This document shows, one piece after another, positions 48,601-57,628 of a DNA stretch of 64,000 bases. Both the position numbers and the translations under genes were made by a program. Source of the DNA: Maridesulfovibrio sp. Lineage in GTDB: Bacteria; Desulfobacterota; Desulfovibrionia; Desulfovibrionales; Desulfovibrionaceae. Below the pieces are notes generated by a model, which was not told the DNA's origin, ran no database searches, and was given only the letters and a program-made list of their open reading frames with translations. Within the stretch, counting starts at the first letter, position 1, and the number at the start of each line of letters is the position of its first letter. Location: assembly GCF_963666665.1 (NCBI RefSeq), contig NZ_OY762999.1, positions 2,609,501-2,673,500 on the forward strand, read 5' to 3'.

Positions 48601-51022
48601 TATCAGCACCAATGCATATGTAACCGCAACCCTGATCCGCTCAGTGAACAAGCTTGAAGCCGGTTCCAGCGCGCGGGCAGTAGGCGCGGTTCCCTTGTTT
48701 GTGGACCGCGAAAGCAACAGGCTCGGCATTGATATTACCTGCCCCAAGACCACCCGTCCCGAACGGACTGTGGCCTTGCAGGTTCAGACCAAACCCGGCG
48801 CAAAACTGACCATTGCAGCAGTAGATGAAGGCATACTGCGCCTTTCAGGGCAGAAGACTCCAAGTCCCTTTGACTACTTCTACGCCAAACGTGCTCTCGG
48901 TGTGCGCTGGTCCGATACTTTCGGACTGCTCATGCCTGATGCAGGCCCCATTAATAAGGCGCTTGCAGGCGGCGGCATGGAGCTGGCTATGATGAAGCAA
49001 TTCGCAGGCAGTTCCGCCATCCGCAGAGTCAAGCCGGTGACCTTCTGGTCCGGCATCATCACTGCGGATAAAGACGGTAAAGCCATTTTCAATGCCAAGA
49101 TTCCAGAGTTCAGCGGAGCCCTGCGCGTTATGGCTGTAGTCAGTGACGGCAGAAAATTCGGTTCCACCTCTAAAATCATGACCGTGCGTTCACCGCTTAT
49201 GGTCACCCCGACCCTGCCCCGCTTTCTGGCACCGGATGAAATATTCGATATCCCGGTCAGTGTCCGCAATGACACCCCGGAAGACGGCACTTTCAATATT
49301 GCTATCAAAACCAGCGGTGCCATGAAGAATGAAATGGGACTGGAAGGTTTCACCGTGCCGCAAGGCAGGCAGAAGACCGCTTTCTTCAAAACCCAGACCG
49401 AAGCAGACCTCGGTCCTGCAAACTTCAAGTTCTCCGCTGAGGGCAACAATGAAAAAGCCGGAGCTTCCATCGATCTGAACATACGCGCGGCCCTGCCTGT
49501 GCAGCGTTCATCCGAATCCGGTTTCATAAAAGATAAATCCACCGACCTTCCGGCAAAGCTTGAAGGCATGCGTGTCGGTACTGCCGAACGCACACTCATA
49601 ATCGGCAACCAGCCCATGCTGCGCCTTGCCGGAAAGCTCGACTACCTGCTCCATTATCCCTACGGATGTGCAGAGCAGACAGTGTCACAGGCTTTTCCGC
49701 TGCTGAAGTTCCCGGAACTTGCCCGCGAGCTTTCGCCGCAGTCCTTTGAGAAGGAATCTCCGCAATACATGGTTCAGTCCGCCTTGAGCAGGCTGTCCAT
49801 GATGCAGACTTCCGACGGCGGCTTTGCAATGTGGCCCGGAGCGCACCGTTCTGAGCCTTGGGTCTCAGTCTACGTACTGCACTTCCTGCAACAGGCCGCC
49901 ATTTCCGGTTATCAGGTAGACAGCATGCTCCTCAACAGGGCCAAGCGTTTTGTTGCCAACAACTATGCCGACACCATTCGTGACGGCTATTCATACCGTC
50001 TGCCCTGCTACGCACAATATGTGCTGGCCCGTTCCGGCAAGATTATGCATGGTCCCATGAATTATCTGCGTGAGAACAAGACGGCAGACATGGATAAGCT
50101 GTCCCTGACCCTGCTGGCTGGAGCTTTTGCCGCTTCCGGCGACATGGCTGCCTACCGGGAACTCATCTCCGCCAAGCCTGCTCCGGCAAAAGGCAAGGAC
50201 AAGGACCAGCTCTTCAGTTCCGAAGTCCGCGACCTCGCCCTTGAACTTTTGGTACGTATGGAAGCAGACCGCAAGGATGATGCAATCCCGCAGCTTGCCA
50301 ACAAGCTCTACAATCTCATGGCTGACAACGGTCGCAACGTGACTCAGGACAACAGCCTCGGATTCCTCGCTTTAGGCACTTTCTACGGTCAGACCAAGGT
50401 CGTGCCGCATCCTGCAGGTAAAATCATGAGTGGCGACAAGGAACTCGCTGCTTTTGAAACCAACGGAACCGCACAGGTCACAGTCAAAGGCGATGAACAG
50501 CTTTCCATTAAACTTGATGCAGCCCCCGCAGAAGGCACATTTGTCTGGGCCATCAGCAGCCGCGCTGTTCCGAGCATCGAAAGCTGGAAGCCATATTCCA
50601 ACGGTCTGGATATAAAACGAGAATTCCTGACCCGTGATGGTGAACCGCTCGACTTGGGTGACATCAAGCAAGGACAGCTTGTTGCCATGCGCACGGTGGT
50701 AACTTCCACAGACAAGCCCGTCTCCAATGCAGTCATAAGCTGCCTGCTGCCCTCCGGCCTTGAACCGGAGAACACCAAACTTGCCACCCGCGAGGATCTG
50801 CCGTGGATCGCCAAGGGAAATGTGCAGCCTGATCATGTGGATATCCGCGATGACCGGGTGCTGGTTTTCTCTGACATACCCGCCAAAGGCAAGGTCGAAA
50901 ACGTGACCCTGCTCCGCGCCGTTACCCGTGGAGAATTCAAAGTGCCCCCGGTGCAGGTGGAAGGTATGTATGATCCTGAAAAGGCAGCAGCTACCGCATT
51001 AGGTAAGATGATAATTAAATAA
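45623..51022 (+). CDS. Bacterial alpha-2-macroglobulin family protein with thioester
   Basis: A 1799-residue periplasmic protease-trapping protein. A hydrophobic stretch (about 12-30) serves as signal or anchor; no lipobox is seen. Several macroglobulin (MG) domains follow, with the typical MG2-like GLTAYTYGERNLYRPSE region. The thioester motif YGCAEQ is at about 1347-1352, in a domain with LSMMQTSDGGFAMWPG (complement-like helices). A2M proteins trap proteases and often pair with PBP1C, encoded here 110 bp downstream, so they may act in envelope repair and defence. GAGG precedes the ATG. Confidence 0.94.
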   Translation: MDRGPTPFKDKKNIIIALLLMICAIQAAGLLKTKHDSVSARMISGEGVKVTDVSLDSQGYSQLLLAFDMPIGPEAPSYALKKIPAVISPEVKGEWRWINPYALRFTADPAFKGDTRFTIELKPENFLLKGQVLTGEKTFTVQTGSFGVKEIELRNEPVAGQGRKVRIEGNINFSNYVTPENTLKNISLTGPDGKEIPLSITTNYDDYYQHFVSAPVEKEVAPKTYVLKISKDLPDGRGAMVLGKDYEKKIEVVFDPVLGYSGYNAASSLAGGRVELGFSSPVIPAQGLEMLSIKPAINLSAAASGKKLILSGPFKPGKKYSVTLKKGLTAADGALLEETITENIIIPDIEPTADFSSAGMFLSESGYKTLGIETVNTRDVDVTVDRVFPNNLFSLFTHYGYMAFDPNTYGGGISAALGNRIFSGKIKTSGKKNSKTTTPLSVKSFIAEGGKGLYRIGAMVPGKGMGVQRWVMITDLGIVAKQGDEETLFWISSLSDLKPVVDAKVQLISNRNQIMGSGTTNSRGILVLKNKDMRKDLGRAYMAVVTRKNDMTFMLMDRFATDRSGLDIAGQRLSPKGLTAYTYGERNLYRPSETVKGVAVVRDRNLKPPKKMPVVLVYSDQRGRELFRRTVHTDNQGMVEFKRAIPAYSPTGQFNIKLLAGKERIGDFRYSVEDFMPDRISAEILTSKPASVGQKLNFEVEGRYLFGPPAEDLPVSARVMLEPAEFTPEGYENYRFNTDKSSFKPREILKTDAKLDESGKFSFSTDIPASIKSDSAIQARMTARVSETGGRGVTASKINPVLISKFYPGLKIMDKQGYEQGESVKLDYVTLTPNGEKTVAGKLLMKLYRDRWQTIVRATPSGSYKYVTERDPQLLETREISANDAQGSFKVSPPEFGSYRIILSDPESGVSAQADFFCGGWGYSPWALENPARLEIIPTRKGDYKPGEMAEYQIRTPFAGRMMVAIEDNSIRWTKELEVKGNTASIKVPVQKGISTNAYVTATLIRSVNKLEAGSSARAVGAVPLFVDRESNRLGIDITCPKTTRPERTVALQVQTKPGAKLTIAAVDEGILRLSGQKTPSPFDYFYAKRALGVRWSDTFGLLMPDAGPINKALAGGGMELAMMKQFAGSSAIRRVKPVTFWSGIITADKDGKAIFNAKIPEFSGALRVMAVVSDGRKFGSTSKIMTVRSPLMVTPTLPRFLAPDEIFDIPVSVRNDTPEDGTFNIAIKTSGAMKNEMGLEGFTVPQGRQKTAFFKTQTEADLGPANFKFSAEGNNEKAGASIDLNIRAALPVQRSSESGFIKDKSTDLPAKLEGMRVGTAERTLIIGNQPMLRLAGKLDYLLHYPYGCAEQTVSQAFPLLKFPELARELSPQSFEKESPQYMVQSALSRLSMMQTSDGGFAMWPGAHRSEPWVSVYVLHFLQQAAISGYQVDSMLLNRAKRFVANNYADTIRDGYSYRLPCYAQYVLARSGKIMHGPMNYLRENKTADMDKLSLTLLAGAFAASGDMAAYRELISAKPAPAKGKDKDQLFSSEVRDLALELLVRMEADRKDDAIPQLANKLYNLMADNGRNVTQDNSLGFLALGTFYGQTKVVPHPAGKIMSGDKELAAFETNGTAQVTVKGDEQLSIKLDAAPAEGTFVWAISSRAVPSIESWKPYSNGLDIKREFLTRDGEPLDLGDIKQGQLVAMRTVVTSTDKPVSNAVISCLLPSGLEPENTKLATREDLPWIAKGNVQPDHVDIRDDRVLVFSDIPAKGKVENVTLLRAVTRGEFKVPPVQVEGMYDPEKAAATALGKMIIK

Positions 51023-51027
51023 AGAAT

Positions 51028-51106
51028 GCCTCCGGCGGCTGGGGAAGGGGAAACTCTTGCAAGAGTTTCCCCTTCCCCAGACCCCATCCCCTTCAGAAAC
51101 TTTTAG
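51028..51106 (+). repeat. Dispersed palindromic intergenic element, copy 4
   Basis: GCCTCCGGCGGC, then arms CTGGGGAAGGGGAAACTCTTG and CAAGAGTTTCCCCTTCCCCAG form a long hairpin, followed by ACCCCATCCCCTTCAGAAAC and TTTTAG. It fills the gap between the A2M and pbpC genes and could attenuate transcription into pbpC. Confidence 0.88.
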
Positions 51107-51134
51107 TTGTACTGTCAGTAAAGTTTATTTCGTG

Positions 51135-53441
51135 ATGAGAAACAGAAATCTTCTAATACTTGGTGGGTCAATCCTTTTTCTCATCATATGTTTTTTTGCG
51201 CTCGATCTGATTTTTCCTTTCCCTGAACACAAGCTGCATCAACCAGTTGCCTCGGTTGTAAAAGACCGTGATGGCAAAGTGTTGCGTATTTTCCTGCCTA
51301 CGGACGGGGCGCGACGCATGCATGCGGATTTTGATAAGATTTCTCCGGTCTTGAAAAAAACCTTGCTTGCTTCGGAAGATCAGTGGTTTGAATTTCATCC
51401 GGGAATTAACCCCATCTCCATTGTCCGTGCGGCCTTCATGAATATGGCTGCAGGACGAGTTGTATCAGGGGCCTCGACCATTCCAATGCAGATTGCGCGT
51501 ATGGCTGAGCCGAAGAAAAGAACGCTCTGGGCTAAAAGCATTGAGGCTTTTCGAGCCTTACAGCTCAAGCTGCATCATTCAAATGATGAATTGCTGGAAA
51601 TCTACCTGAACATGCTGCCTTACGGCGGAAACATCGTTGGTGTCGGCGCGGCTTCACATTTCTATTTCGGACATGAACCGGACACACTTTCGCTGGGTGA
51701 AGCAGCTCTGCTGACCACAATTCCCCGTGGTCCTGTCTATTATGATCCCCTGCGCAATACGCAGCAGGCACGCGAAGGGCGCAACCGTGTCATGCATCAG
51801 CTGTCGGCAAAAGGAGTTTTCCCGGCAGATGAAATTGCACGCAACATGAAACTGCCATTGCCGGATTCCATAAAACCGGTTCCACTTGCAGCACCTCACT
51901 TTTCGCGCATGGTCTTGGAGCGAAATGGGCAAGCAACTGAAGTAACCACGACTCTTGATTCAACTTTGCAGCAGGCCGCACAGGAAATGCTCAAAACCCA
52001 CGTAGCCCGGCTGCGCGGTGATGACATCGACAACGCTGCCTGCGTGATCATTCATATCCCCAGCCGCGAGATACGTGCTCTGGTCGGTTCGGCGGATTTT
52101 TTTGAAAAAGGGTACGGCGGAGCCATCAATCTGGCTGACAAGAAACGCTCTCCCGGTTCTACTCTCAAGCCTTTTATCTACGGGCTGGCCTTCGATCAGG
52201 GCAAGCTGGTCCCGGATTCTTTTGTCTACGACATTCCCGTGGATTATGCCGGATATTCCCCGCAGAACTACGACCGCATCTACCATGGACAGGTCACGGT
52301 AAGGGAGGCTCTTGCAAAATCCCTCAATATCCCGGCAGTAAACACTCTCGCCGCCACCGGGGTAGCGGAATTTATCGAGCTGCTCAAAAAGGGCGGGATC
52401 AGCACACTTGATAAATCGCCCATGGAATACGGTCTGCCCCTTGCCTTAGGTGGCTGTGAAATCAAGCTGACCGAACTGACCAACCTTTATGCTTCATTAG
52501 CTGATGGTGGAAAATTGAAATCTTTCACCGTTTCTAGCAATGAGAATACGGTAGAAACACAGATTCTTTCTCCGCAGGCAGCATGGCTTGTCCTTGAAAT
52601 GCTTTCCTCGGTAACCAGACCGGAAATGAATGACACATGGATGCTGACCCGCGACATGCCAGAGGCAGCTTGGAAGACAGGAACGTCTTTCGGACACCGT
52701 GACGCGTGGGCTGTGGGACTTTCCGGTGATTACGCCATCGGCGTATGGGTTGGAAACCCGGACGGCAGGCCTCGCAAGGGAATATCCGGGGCTGTGCATG
52801 GCGGACCGTTACTTTTTGATCTGCTTCGTGTGGCTGCTCCGGGCGGCAAACTCCCCCCGCCGCCGGAAGGTTCAGGTCTCAGCGAAGTGGAGGTCTGCGC
52901 ACACAGCCGTCAGCTTCCCGGACCATTCTGTACCAAGCGTGCAACCATCCGCACCCTTGCCGGAAAAACACGCCTGCATCCATGCGAAGAATGCCGCCAG
53001 ATTTTTGTGGATTCCAAAAGCGGTTACCGAATTTCCGGTGAATGCCTCGGACGCAAGGGTATCAAGACAAAAATCATCCGTACTATCCCAGCCAAACTTA
53101 CCAGTTGGCGGGCGGAAAACAATCTCGAAGTACCGCACCTGCCACCGCTGGCACACGATTGCGGGCTGATTCCTTCCGGCATCGCCCCGAAGATAATCTC
53201 TCCGGCAGCAAACACACCCTACCTGCTGCGCAAGGACACCCCGTTGAAATTCCAGCAGATCGCCCTCAAAGCCGAAGCCGGACCGGATAGCGGGACCTTA
53301 TACTGGTTCCTCGACGGACGCTTGGTCAGTCAGGGTAAATTTGATGAAAAGCTGTTCACGGAAGTTAGTGTCGGGGAACACAGGATTTCAGTTAGCGATG
53401 AGATCGGGCGTGTGGATGCAGTTGAATTTGAGGTGCGCTAG
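51135..53441 (+). CDS. pbpC: Penicillin-binding protein 1C (bifunctional transglycosylase/transpeptidase)
   Basis: A 768-residue membrane-anchored peptidoglycan synthase. TM at about 8-28. The GT51 domain follows, with ASEDQWFEFHPG holding the catalytic glutamate and VSGASTIPMQIARM. The transpeptidase has the serine in SPGSTLKPF, SLN in AKSLNIPAVN and KTG in AAWKTGTSFGHRDAW. A C-terminal PBP1C domain ends the protein. I start it at ATG 51135; upstream codons come from the repeat. The A2M-PBP1C pair is common in bacteria. Confidence 0.93.
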   Translation: MRNRNLLILGGSILFLIICFFALDLIFPFPEHKLHQPVASVVKDRDGKVLRIFLPTDGARRMHADFDKISPVLKKTLLASEDQWFEFHPGINPISIVRAAFMNMAAGRVVSGASTIPMQIARMAEPKKRTLWAKSIEAFRALQLKLHHSNDELLEIYLNMLPYGGNIVGVGAASHFYFGHEPDTLSLGEAALLTTIPRGPVYYDPLRNTQQAREGRNRVMHQLSAKGVFPADEIARNMKLPLPDSIKPVPLAAPHFSRMVLERNGQATEVTTTLDSTLQQAAQEMLKTHVARLRGDDIDNAACVIIHIPSREIRALVGSADFFEKGYGGAINLADKKRSPGSTLKPFIYGLAFDQGKLVPDSFVYDIPVDYAGYSPQNYDRIYHGQVTVREALAKSLNIPAVNTLAATGVAEFIELLKKGGISTLDKSPMEYGLPLALGGCEIKLTELTNLYASLADGGKLKSFTVSSNENTVETQILSPQAAWLVLEMLSSVTRPEMNDTWMLTRDMPEAAWKTGTSFGHRDAWAVGLSGDYAIGVWVGNPDGRPRKGISGAVHGGPLLFDLLRVAAPGGKLPPPPEGSGLSEVEVCAHSRQLPGPFCTKRATIRTLAGKTRLHPCEECRQIFVDSKSGYRISGECLGRKGIKTKIIRTIPAKLTSWRAENNLEVPHLPPLAHDCGLIPSGIAPKIISPAANTPYLLRKDTPLKFQQIALKAEAGPDSGTLYWFLDGRLVSQGKFDEKLFTEVSVGEHRISVSDEIGRVDAVEFEVR

Positions 53442-53482
53442 CCCCGACACAGAATATTTGAAAAAGTTCGATTAACAGTCAG

Positions 53483-54415
53483 CTAACGGAATTTATCCTG
53501 CAACCATGTTACTGCGTACTGCTGGACAGATTCAGCGCCGTCAGCCAGCCAGAATCCCATATGCGAGCCTTTCTCGATCCAGTAAAGTTCTGCATCGGAA
53601 ATTGAGTGAGCAGCGTATTCGGCTTGAGCCGGAGGTACGTCATTATCTGCATCGCCATGTATGATCAAAGCCGGACATGAAACCTTATCCAGAGGAAGTC
53701 TATCAAGAGGGCGCATAGTATCAAGATCGTTGGCAACACCGGATTTACGCAACTCGTAATTGGTAGTCATAGTGTTTGACAGCACCTCAACCATGGCGAT
53801 CTTTGCCGGGTCCTTAAGAACATGTTTAACCCGCTCGCGAATCTCGTGCTTGTCCAGAGTACTTTCAGTTTGCAGGAAACTTTTGACCATTGCCGCCGGG
53901 AAATGGCTCATCAAAAAATCCATCAACCACATACCGGCCTTACTCAAAAATAGTAGTTCCTCAGCCTTGGAAATCTCATCAGCCTTTGTATAACGCATAC
54001 AAACAGAATCGATTTCAATAAGAGCTGACACACGATCCGGATGATTTTGCGCCAACAGATAGGTCGACGGTCCCCCTGCTGACGCGCCCAGAACAGCAAC
54101 TTTGTCTAAACCTAAAGTATCAAGCATAGCCGCCAAAGCGTCTGCCTGACTTTCCAAAGATTGCCCACTGGACAAAGGAGTACCTAAATATCCCGGACGT
54201 GATGGTGCGATAACCCTGAAACCATTAAGCCGAAAACACTCACTGATTGCCAATCCCTGATCATATCCTCCCGGCCCTCCGTGCACGCTCAAGAGCACAG
54301 AGCCTTCGCCCATATCAGCGTATTCAACAGGGCCTACGGAAGTATCTACTACCTGTGAAGGATGCCCCAGACATTCTTTATAATCTTCAGCCTTAGCTGG
54401 ACGATAAGGGTTCAT
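53483..54415 (-). CDS. Alpha/beta hydrolase
   Basis: A 310-residue hydrolase. VLLSVHGGPGGYDQG forms the oxyanion region (HGGPGG), VLGASAGGPSTYLLA carries the nucleophile serine, IHGDADNDVPP the acid and KGSHMGFWL the histidine. The HGGPGG pattern is shared with proline iminopeptidases and some lactonases; the natural substrate is unknown. AAGGAG precedes the ATG. No signal peptide is seen. Confidence 0.87.
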   Translation of the reverse strand: MNPYRPAKAEDYKECLGHPSQVVDTSVGPVEYADMGEGSVLLSVHGGPGGYDQGLAISECFRLNGFRVIAPSRPGYLGTPLSSGQSLESQADALAAMLDTLGLDKVAVLGASAGGPSTYLLAQNHPDRVSALIEIDSVCMRYTKADEISKAEELLFLSKAGMWLMDFLMSHFPAAMVKSFLQTESTLDKHEIRERVKHVLKDPAKIAMVEVLSNTMTTNYELRKSGVANDLDTMRPLDRLPLDKVSCPALIIHGDADNDVPPAQAEYAAHSISDAELYWIEKGSHMGFWLADGAESVQQYAVTWLQDKFR

Positions 54416-54518
54416 ACCCGTCTCCTTTTCAGGGGAAATGTTAACAAAGCAGTCTACTCATTGTTACACTAAGTATGAACGGGAATAAAGTCGAACTGAA
54501 GATCAGTATAAATCTATT

Positions 54519-56093
54519 TTATGCATCCCACCTATCACCCAAAGCCCGCGAAGCAATGCAGCACCCCGCAGCCATGGCCGACCATTCTATAATTTCCGGC
54601 AATGAAATGGTGCTGTTGAAGTCTCCGAGATGCGGTCCGGTGGTCAGGGGAATGTCTGCCTTATTCTTTTCGATGGAATATGCCTTATCCGGTTCCATGC
54701 CGCATTTAATAAGATATTTGCGGAACTCTTTTTCTTCCAGAAGTTCCTGATCCACTACGCGCATGAATTCGAACATATGGCGATCAACACCCATTTCATT
54801 GATCATATCCTGCACCAGTTCCGGGATGTGCAGGTTTATTTCATTATGAAATTCTTTTCCGGTGAACCCGTGGTAATATTGGTCAAAACAATGCTTAACA
54901 GCCTGTTCAAAGAAATCAGCATCGAATAAATGGCGGGCATCAATTGGCTCACCATTGGCATCAAGACCGCAAAGTTCAGGCTCCTGCGCCCGAAACCAGC
55001 TGCCCAGAACCAGCAGGATGGACATAAAATGTGAACCAATGACCCAGTAGAAGGAATCGCGCCCCGGCTTCATCACCTGCAAATGCTCAAAGTCCCGCAA
55101 TCCTGAACGCCCGAAGTTAGGGTAGCGGCAGGAATCCAGCCAGCGATCCAAACGTCCGAACCTGCGCCATTCATAAACGCCTTCATCAGTACGTCTGGTG
55201 GCCTGCACACGGTTATGGAAAAGAGGGATGGGCGCATCATGCACTATGCCCCGCCCGGCCAATTGCCCGAGCAGGAAAGAATTGCGGCCCATTATTTCCA
55301 ACATTTCTTCTGCTGAACTGCGCTTATCTTCCCGGTCATCATTGGGGTAAATAAAATAATCGCTATGGGCATGATAGGCCATGGCATAAAGCTCTTCATG
55401 CAGATTTTCTGGAGCTCTTGAGGGCAGCCCTTCCAGCTTGAAAACCACGTGTCCGCCAATCGTGTAAGGCTGAGGACAATCAAAACGGACACCGGCCGTA
55501 GCACCTTCATTGCACAGCCGTTCCATCCAGCGCCCTTCAAGGTGCAACCCTTCGGGATTCTCGCCCTTGCGTAAAATTTTAATGGCAAAGATACGGTTCT
55601 CGCCATTCGCCGCCATAACCGCACTACGCCCTGAAAAGACAGGTTCCCCCACAACCTCGGCATTTGTGAGCAGGGTGCCCCATTTAACACTGGGCGCAAA
55701 ACCTGAAAACTGTTCCGGGGAGTCTGGCAAGGAAATATCAAAAGGCAAAACGCCCAGCCCTGCAGAGGCTTCAACTGCAGCGTATTTTTTGCAACTGGAA
55801 GCAGCCTGAATTTGTAATTGCAAGGCGGAATGCGAGACGACCGAGTCCGGGCAGCCGTGACCGATAGCGGCAAGAGTCTTGGCGCATTCCCGATAGAGGA
55901 GCTGAGACATACGCTGAGAGCTGTAACGCTGTTCAATAAGCATATCCCAGACCGCGTGGACAATCTCATTATCCGCACACTCAGGATCTTTCTGGATCAA
56001 TGAACGCAGGTTACGTACATCCATATAGGCAGCGCTGAACTCTCGTTCCGGAGTTAATCCCCGCGCATAAGCAATCGCTTCGTTTTTTCTCAA
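54519..56093 (-). CDS. Protein with kinase-like motif order (possible SidJ-related pseudokinase)
   Basis: A 524-residue soluble protein of unknown function. Motifs in kinase order are visible: a lysine in RIFAIKILRKGE (Lys172, beta3-like), a glutamate-rich helix in LEGRWMERL (about 186-194), HDAPIPLFHN (285-294, in the place of HRDLKPxN) and RDFEH (333-337, in the place of DFG). The HRD arginine and the DFG glycine are not kept, so it may be a degenerate or repurposed kinase fold, like SidJ, a glutamylase. The N-terminal 110 residues are helical. It starts at TTG 56093 with GAGGGG just upstream. The name is inference from remembered family features. Confidence 0.6.
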   Translation of the reverse strand: MRKNEAIAYARGLTPEREFSAAYMDVRNLRSLIQKDPECADNEIVHAVWDMLIEQRYSSQRMSQLLYRECAKTLAAIGHGCPDSVVSHSALQLQIQAASSCKKYAAVEASAGLGVLPFDISLPDSPEQFSGFAPSVKWGTLLTNAEVVGEPVFSGRSAVMAANGENRIFAIKILRKGENPEGLHLEGRWMERLCNEGATAGVRFDCPQPYTIGGHVVFKLEGLPSRAPENLHEELYAMAYHAHSDYFIYPNDDREDKRSSAEEMLEIMGRNSFLLGQLAGRGIVHDAPIPLFHNRVQATRRTDEGVYEWRRFGRLDRWLDSCRYPNFGRSGLRDFEHLQVMKPGRDSFYWVIGSHFMSILLVLGSWFRAQEPELCGLDANGEPIDARHLFDADFFEQAVKHCFDQYYHGFTGKEFHNEINLHIPELVQDMINEMGVDRHMFEFMRVVDQELLEEKEFRKYLIKCGMEPDKAYSIEKNKADIPLTTGPHLGDFNSTISLPEIIEWSAMAAGCCIASRALGDRWDA

Positions 56094-56298
56094 TTTATCC
56101 CCTCACAAATTTTGTGCAGAAAGGAGTTATACGAAAGCCCGCATTAAAGCCAGCACAGCCACGCTCCTCCTATCGAGCAAACAAATCCTTCAATATCAAA
56201 CAGATAGTTTAAATCTATTTGTAGCAAGCCCATAACTCATTTATTCAAAAGAAATTTAGCCTCAATGTTCTTCAACAATTAATTTGGGAGATTTGACC

Positions 56299-57576
56299 AT
56301 GGAAAAAGCTTCGTACACAGATATGTGGGAAAACCTGAACCTCGACATTGAGGCCCATGAAGGCCTGCTGGAAGTTCTGGGAAAATTTTACGGCGACATC
56401 TACATGAGCCAGCAGGGACGCTTGCAGGGTATGGAATACCTTGATTTCGTTCTTTCCGAAGTACACGGAATGCGCATTCAGGAACTGGTTGAAGCCAAGG
56501 AACAGGGTCGCAAAGTCATTGGGACCTTCTGCGTATTCGTTCCTGAAGAACTTACCCTTGCTGTGGATGCAATCCAGGTCGGCCTTTGTGCCGGAGCTGA
56601 GGCCGGAACCGAAGCAGCAGAGACAGTTGTTCCCCGCAACACCTGTGCTCTGATCAAATCTTTCATCGGCTTTAAAATGGCTAAGATCTGTCCTTACACC
56701 GAATCCTGCGACCTGATCATCGGTGAAACAACCTGTGACGGTAAAAAGAAAGCCTACGAAGCATTCGGCGAAATGGCCTCCATGTACGTCATGGAAATCC
56801 CTCAGCGCAAAGAAGCTTCCGACCGCGCCCTCTGGAAGGCCGAAGTTCTGCGCTTCAAGGAAGAGCTTGAAAAGCTGACCGGAAAGACCATTACTGCCGA
56901 AGCACTCAAGAAATCCATCAAAACCGTCAACGACAAACGTCGCGCCCTGCAACGTTTGAACACCCTGCGTGCTGCTGTACCCACCCCCATTTCCGGACGT
57001 GATGTACTGCTCATCAATCAGGTCAGCTTTTACGATGATCCGATCCGCTTCACCAATTCTATTAATACTCTCTGCGACCAGATTGAAGAACGCATCGCTA
57101 AAAATAAAGGTATCGTTCCTGAAAAGACTCCCCGACTCATGCTCGCCGGATGTCCCATGGCTGTACCCAACTGGAAGCTGCCCTACATTGTTGAAAGTTC
57201 CGGCGCAGTAGTTGTTTCCGAGGAATCCTGCATCGGTACCCGCAACACACGTGATCTGGTTGATGAATCTGCAGAAACAGTAGAAGACATGATCGACGCA
57301 ATTTGCGAGCGTTACATGAAAATCGACTGTGCCTGCTTCACTCCCAACAATGAGCGTCTTGAAAACATCAAAAAGCTTGCCGAAGAAACCAACGTTGACG
57401 GTGTGATCCACTACTCGCTCATGTTCTGCCAGCCTTACACTCACGAAACTTTCAAGGTTGAAAAGGCTCTGGCTGAAGCCGAAGTCCCCATGCTGGCAAT
57501 TGAAACCGACTACAGCATGGAAGATGTCGAGCAATTAAAAACTCGCGTTGAAGCATTTGTAGAAATTATCTCTTAG
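56299..57576 (+). CDS. Double-cubane-cluster protein (2-hydroxyacyl-CoA dehydratase-like reductase)
   Basis: A 425-residue protein of the HgdB/BcrC-like family. Cysteines are spread over the sequence as in this family: GTFCVFVPEE, GLCAGAEAG, NTCALIKSF, KICPYTESCDLIIGETTC, LMLAGCPMAVP, SEESCIG, KIDCACFTP and LMFCQPYTH. Double-cubane proteins reduce small molecules, such as acetylene or azide, in test systems; natural substrates are unknown. The start is ATG 56299 with GGGAG 8 nt upstream. The activator gene follows in 52 bp, as is typical of the pair. Confidence 0.87.
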   Translation: MEKASYTDMWENLNLDIEAHEGLLEVLGKFYGDIYMSQQGRLQGMEYLDFVLSEVHGMRIQELVEAKEQGRKVIGTFCVFVPEELTLAVDAIQVGLCAGAEAGTEAAETVVPRNTCALIKSFIGFKMAKICPYTESCDLIIGETTCDGKKKAYEAFGEMASMYVMEIPQRKEASDRALWKAEVLRFKEELEKLTGKTITAEALKKSIKTVNDKRRALQRLNTLRAAVPTPISGRDVLLINQVSFYDDPIRFTNSINTLCDQIEERIAKNKGIVPEKTPRLMLAGCPMAVPNWKLPYIVESSGAVVVSEESCIGTRNTRDLVDESAETVEDMIDAICERYMKIDCACFTPNNERLENIKKLAEETNVDGVIHYSLMFCQPYTHETFKVEKALAEAEVPMLAIETDYSMEDVEQLKTRVEAFVEIIS

Positions 57577-57628
57577 ATTCTATAAAGGGGTGGATGTTCT
57601 ACATTCACCCCTTACAATTGGAGTATTC

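Noticed and set aside
56272..57534. A 420-codon minus-strand ORF opposite the double-cubane gene
   Set aside because: Shadow ORF; the plus-strand frame has the cysteine pattern and Shine-Dalgarno.
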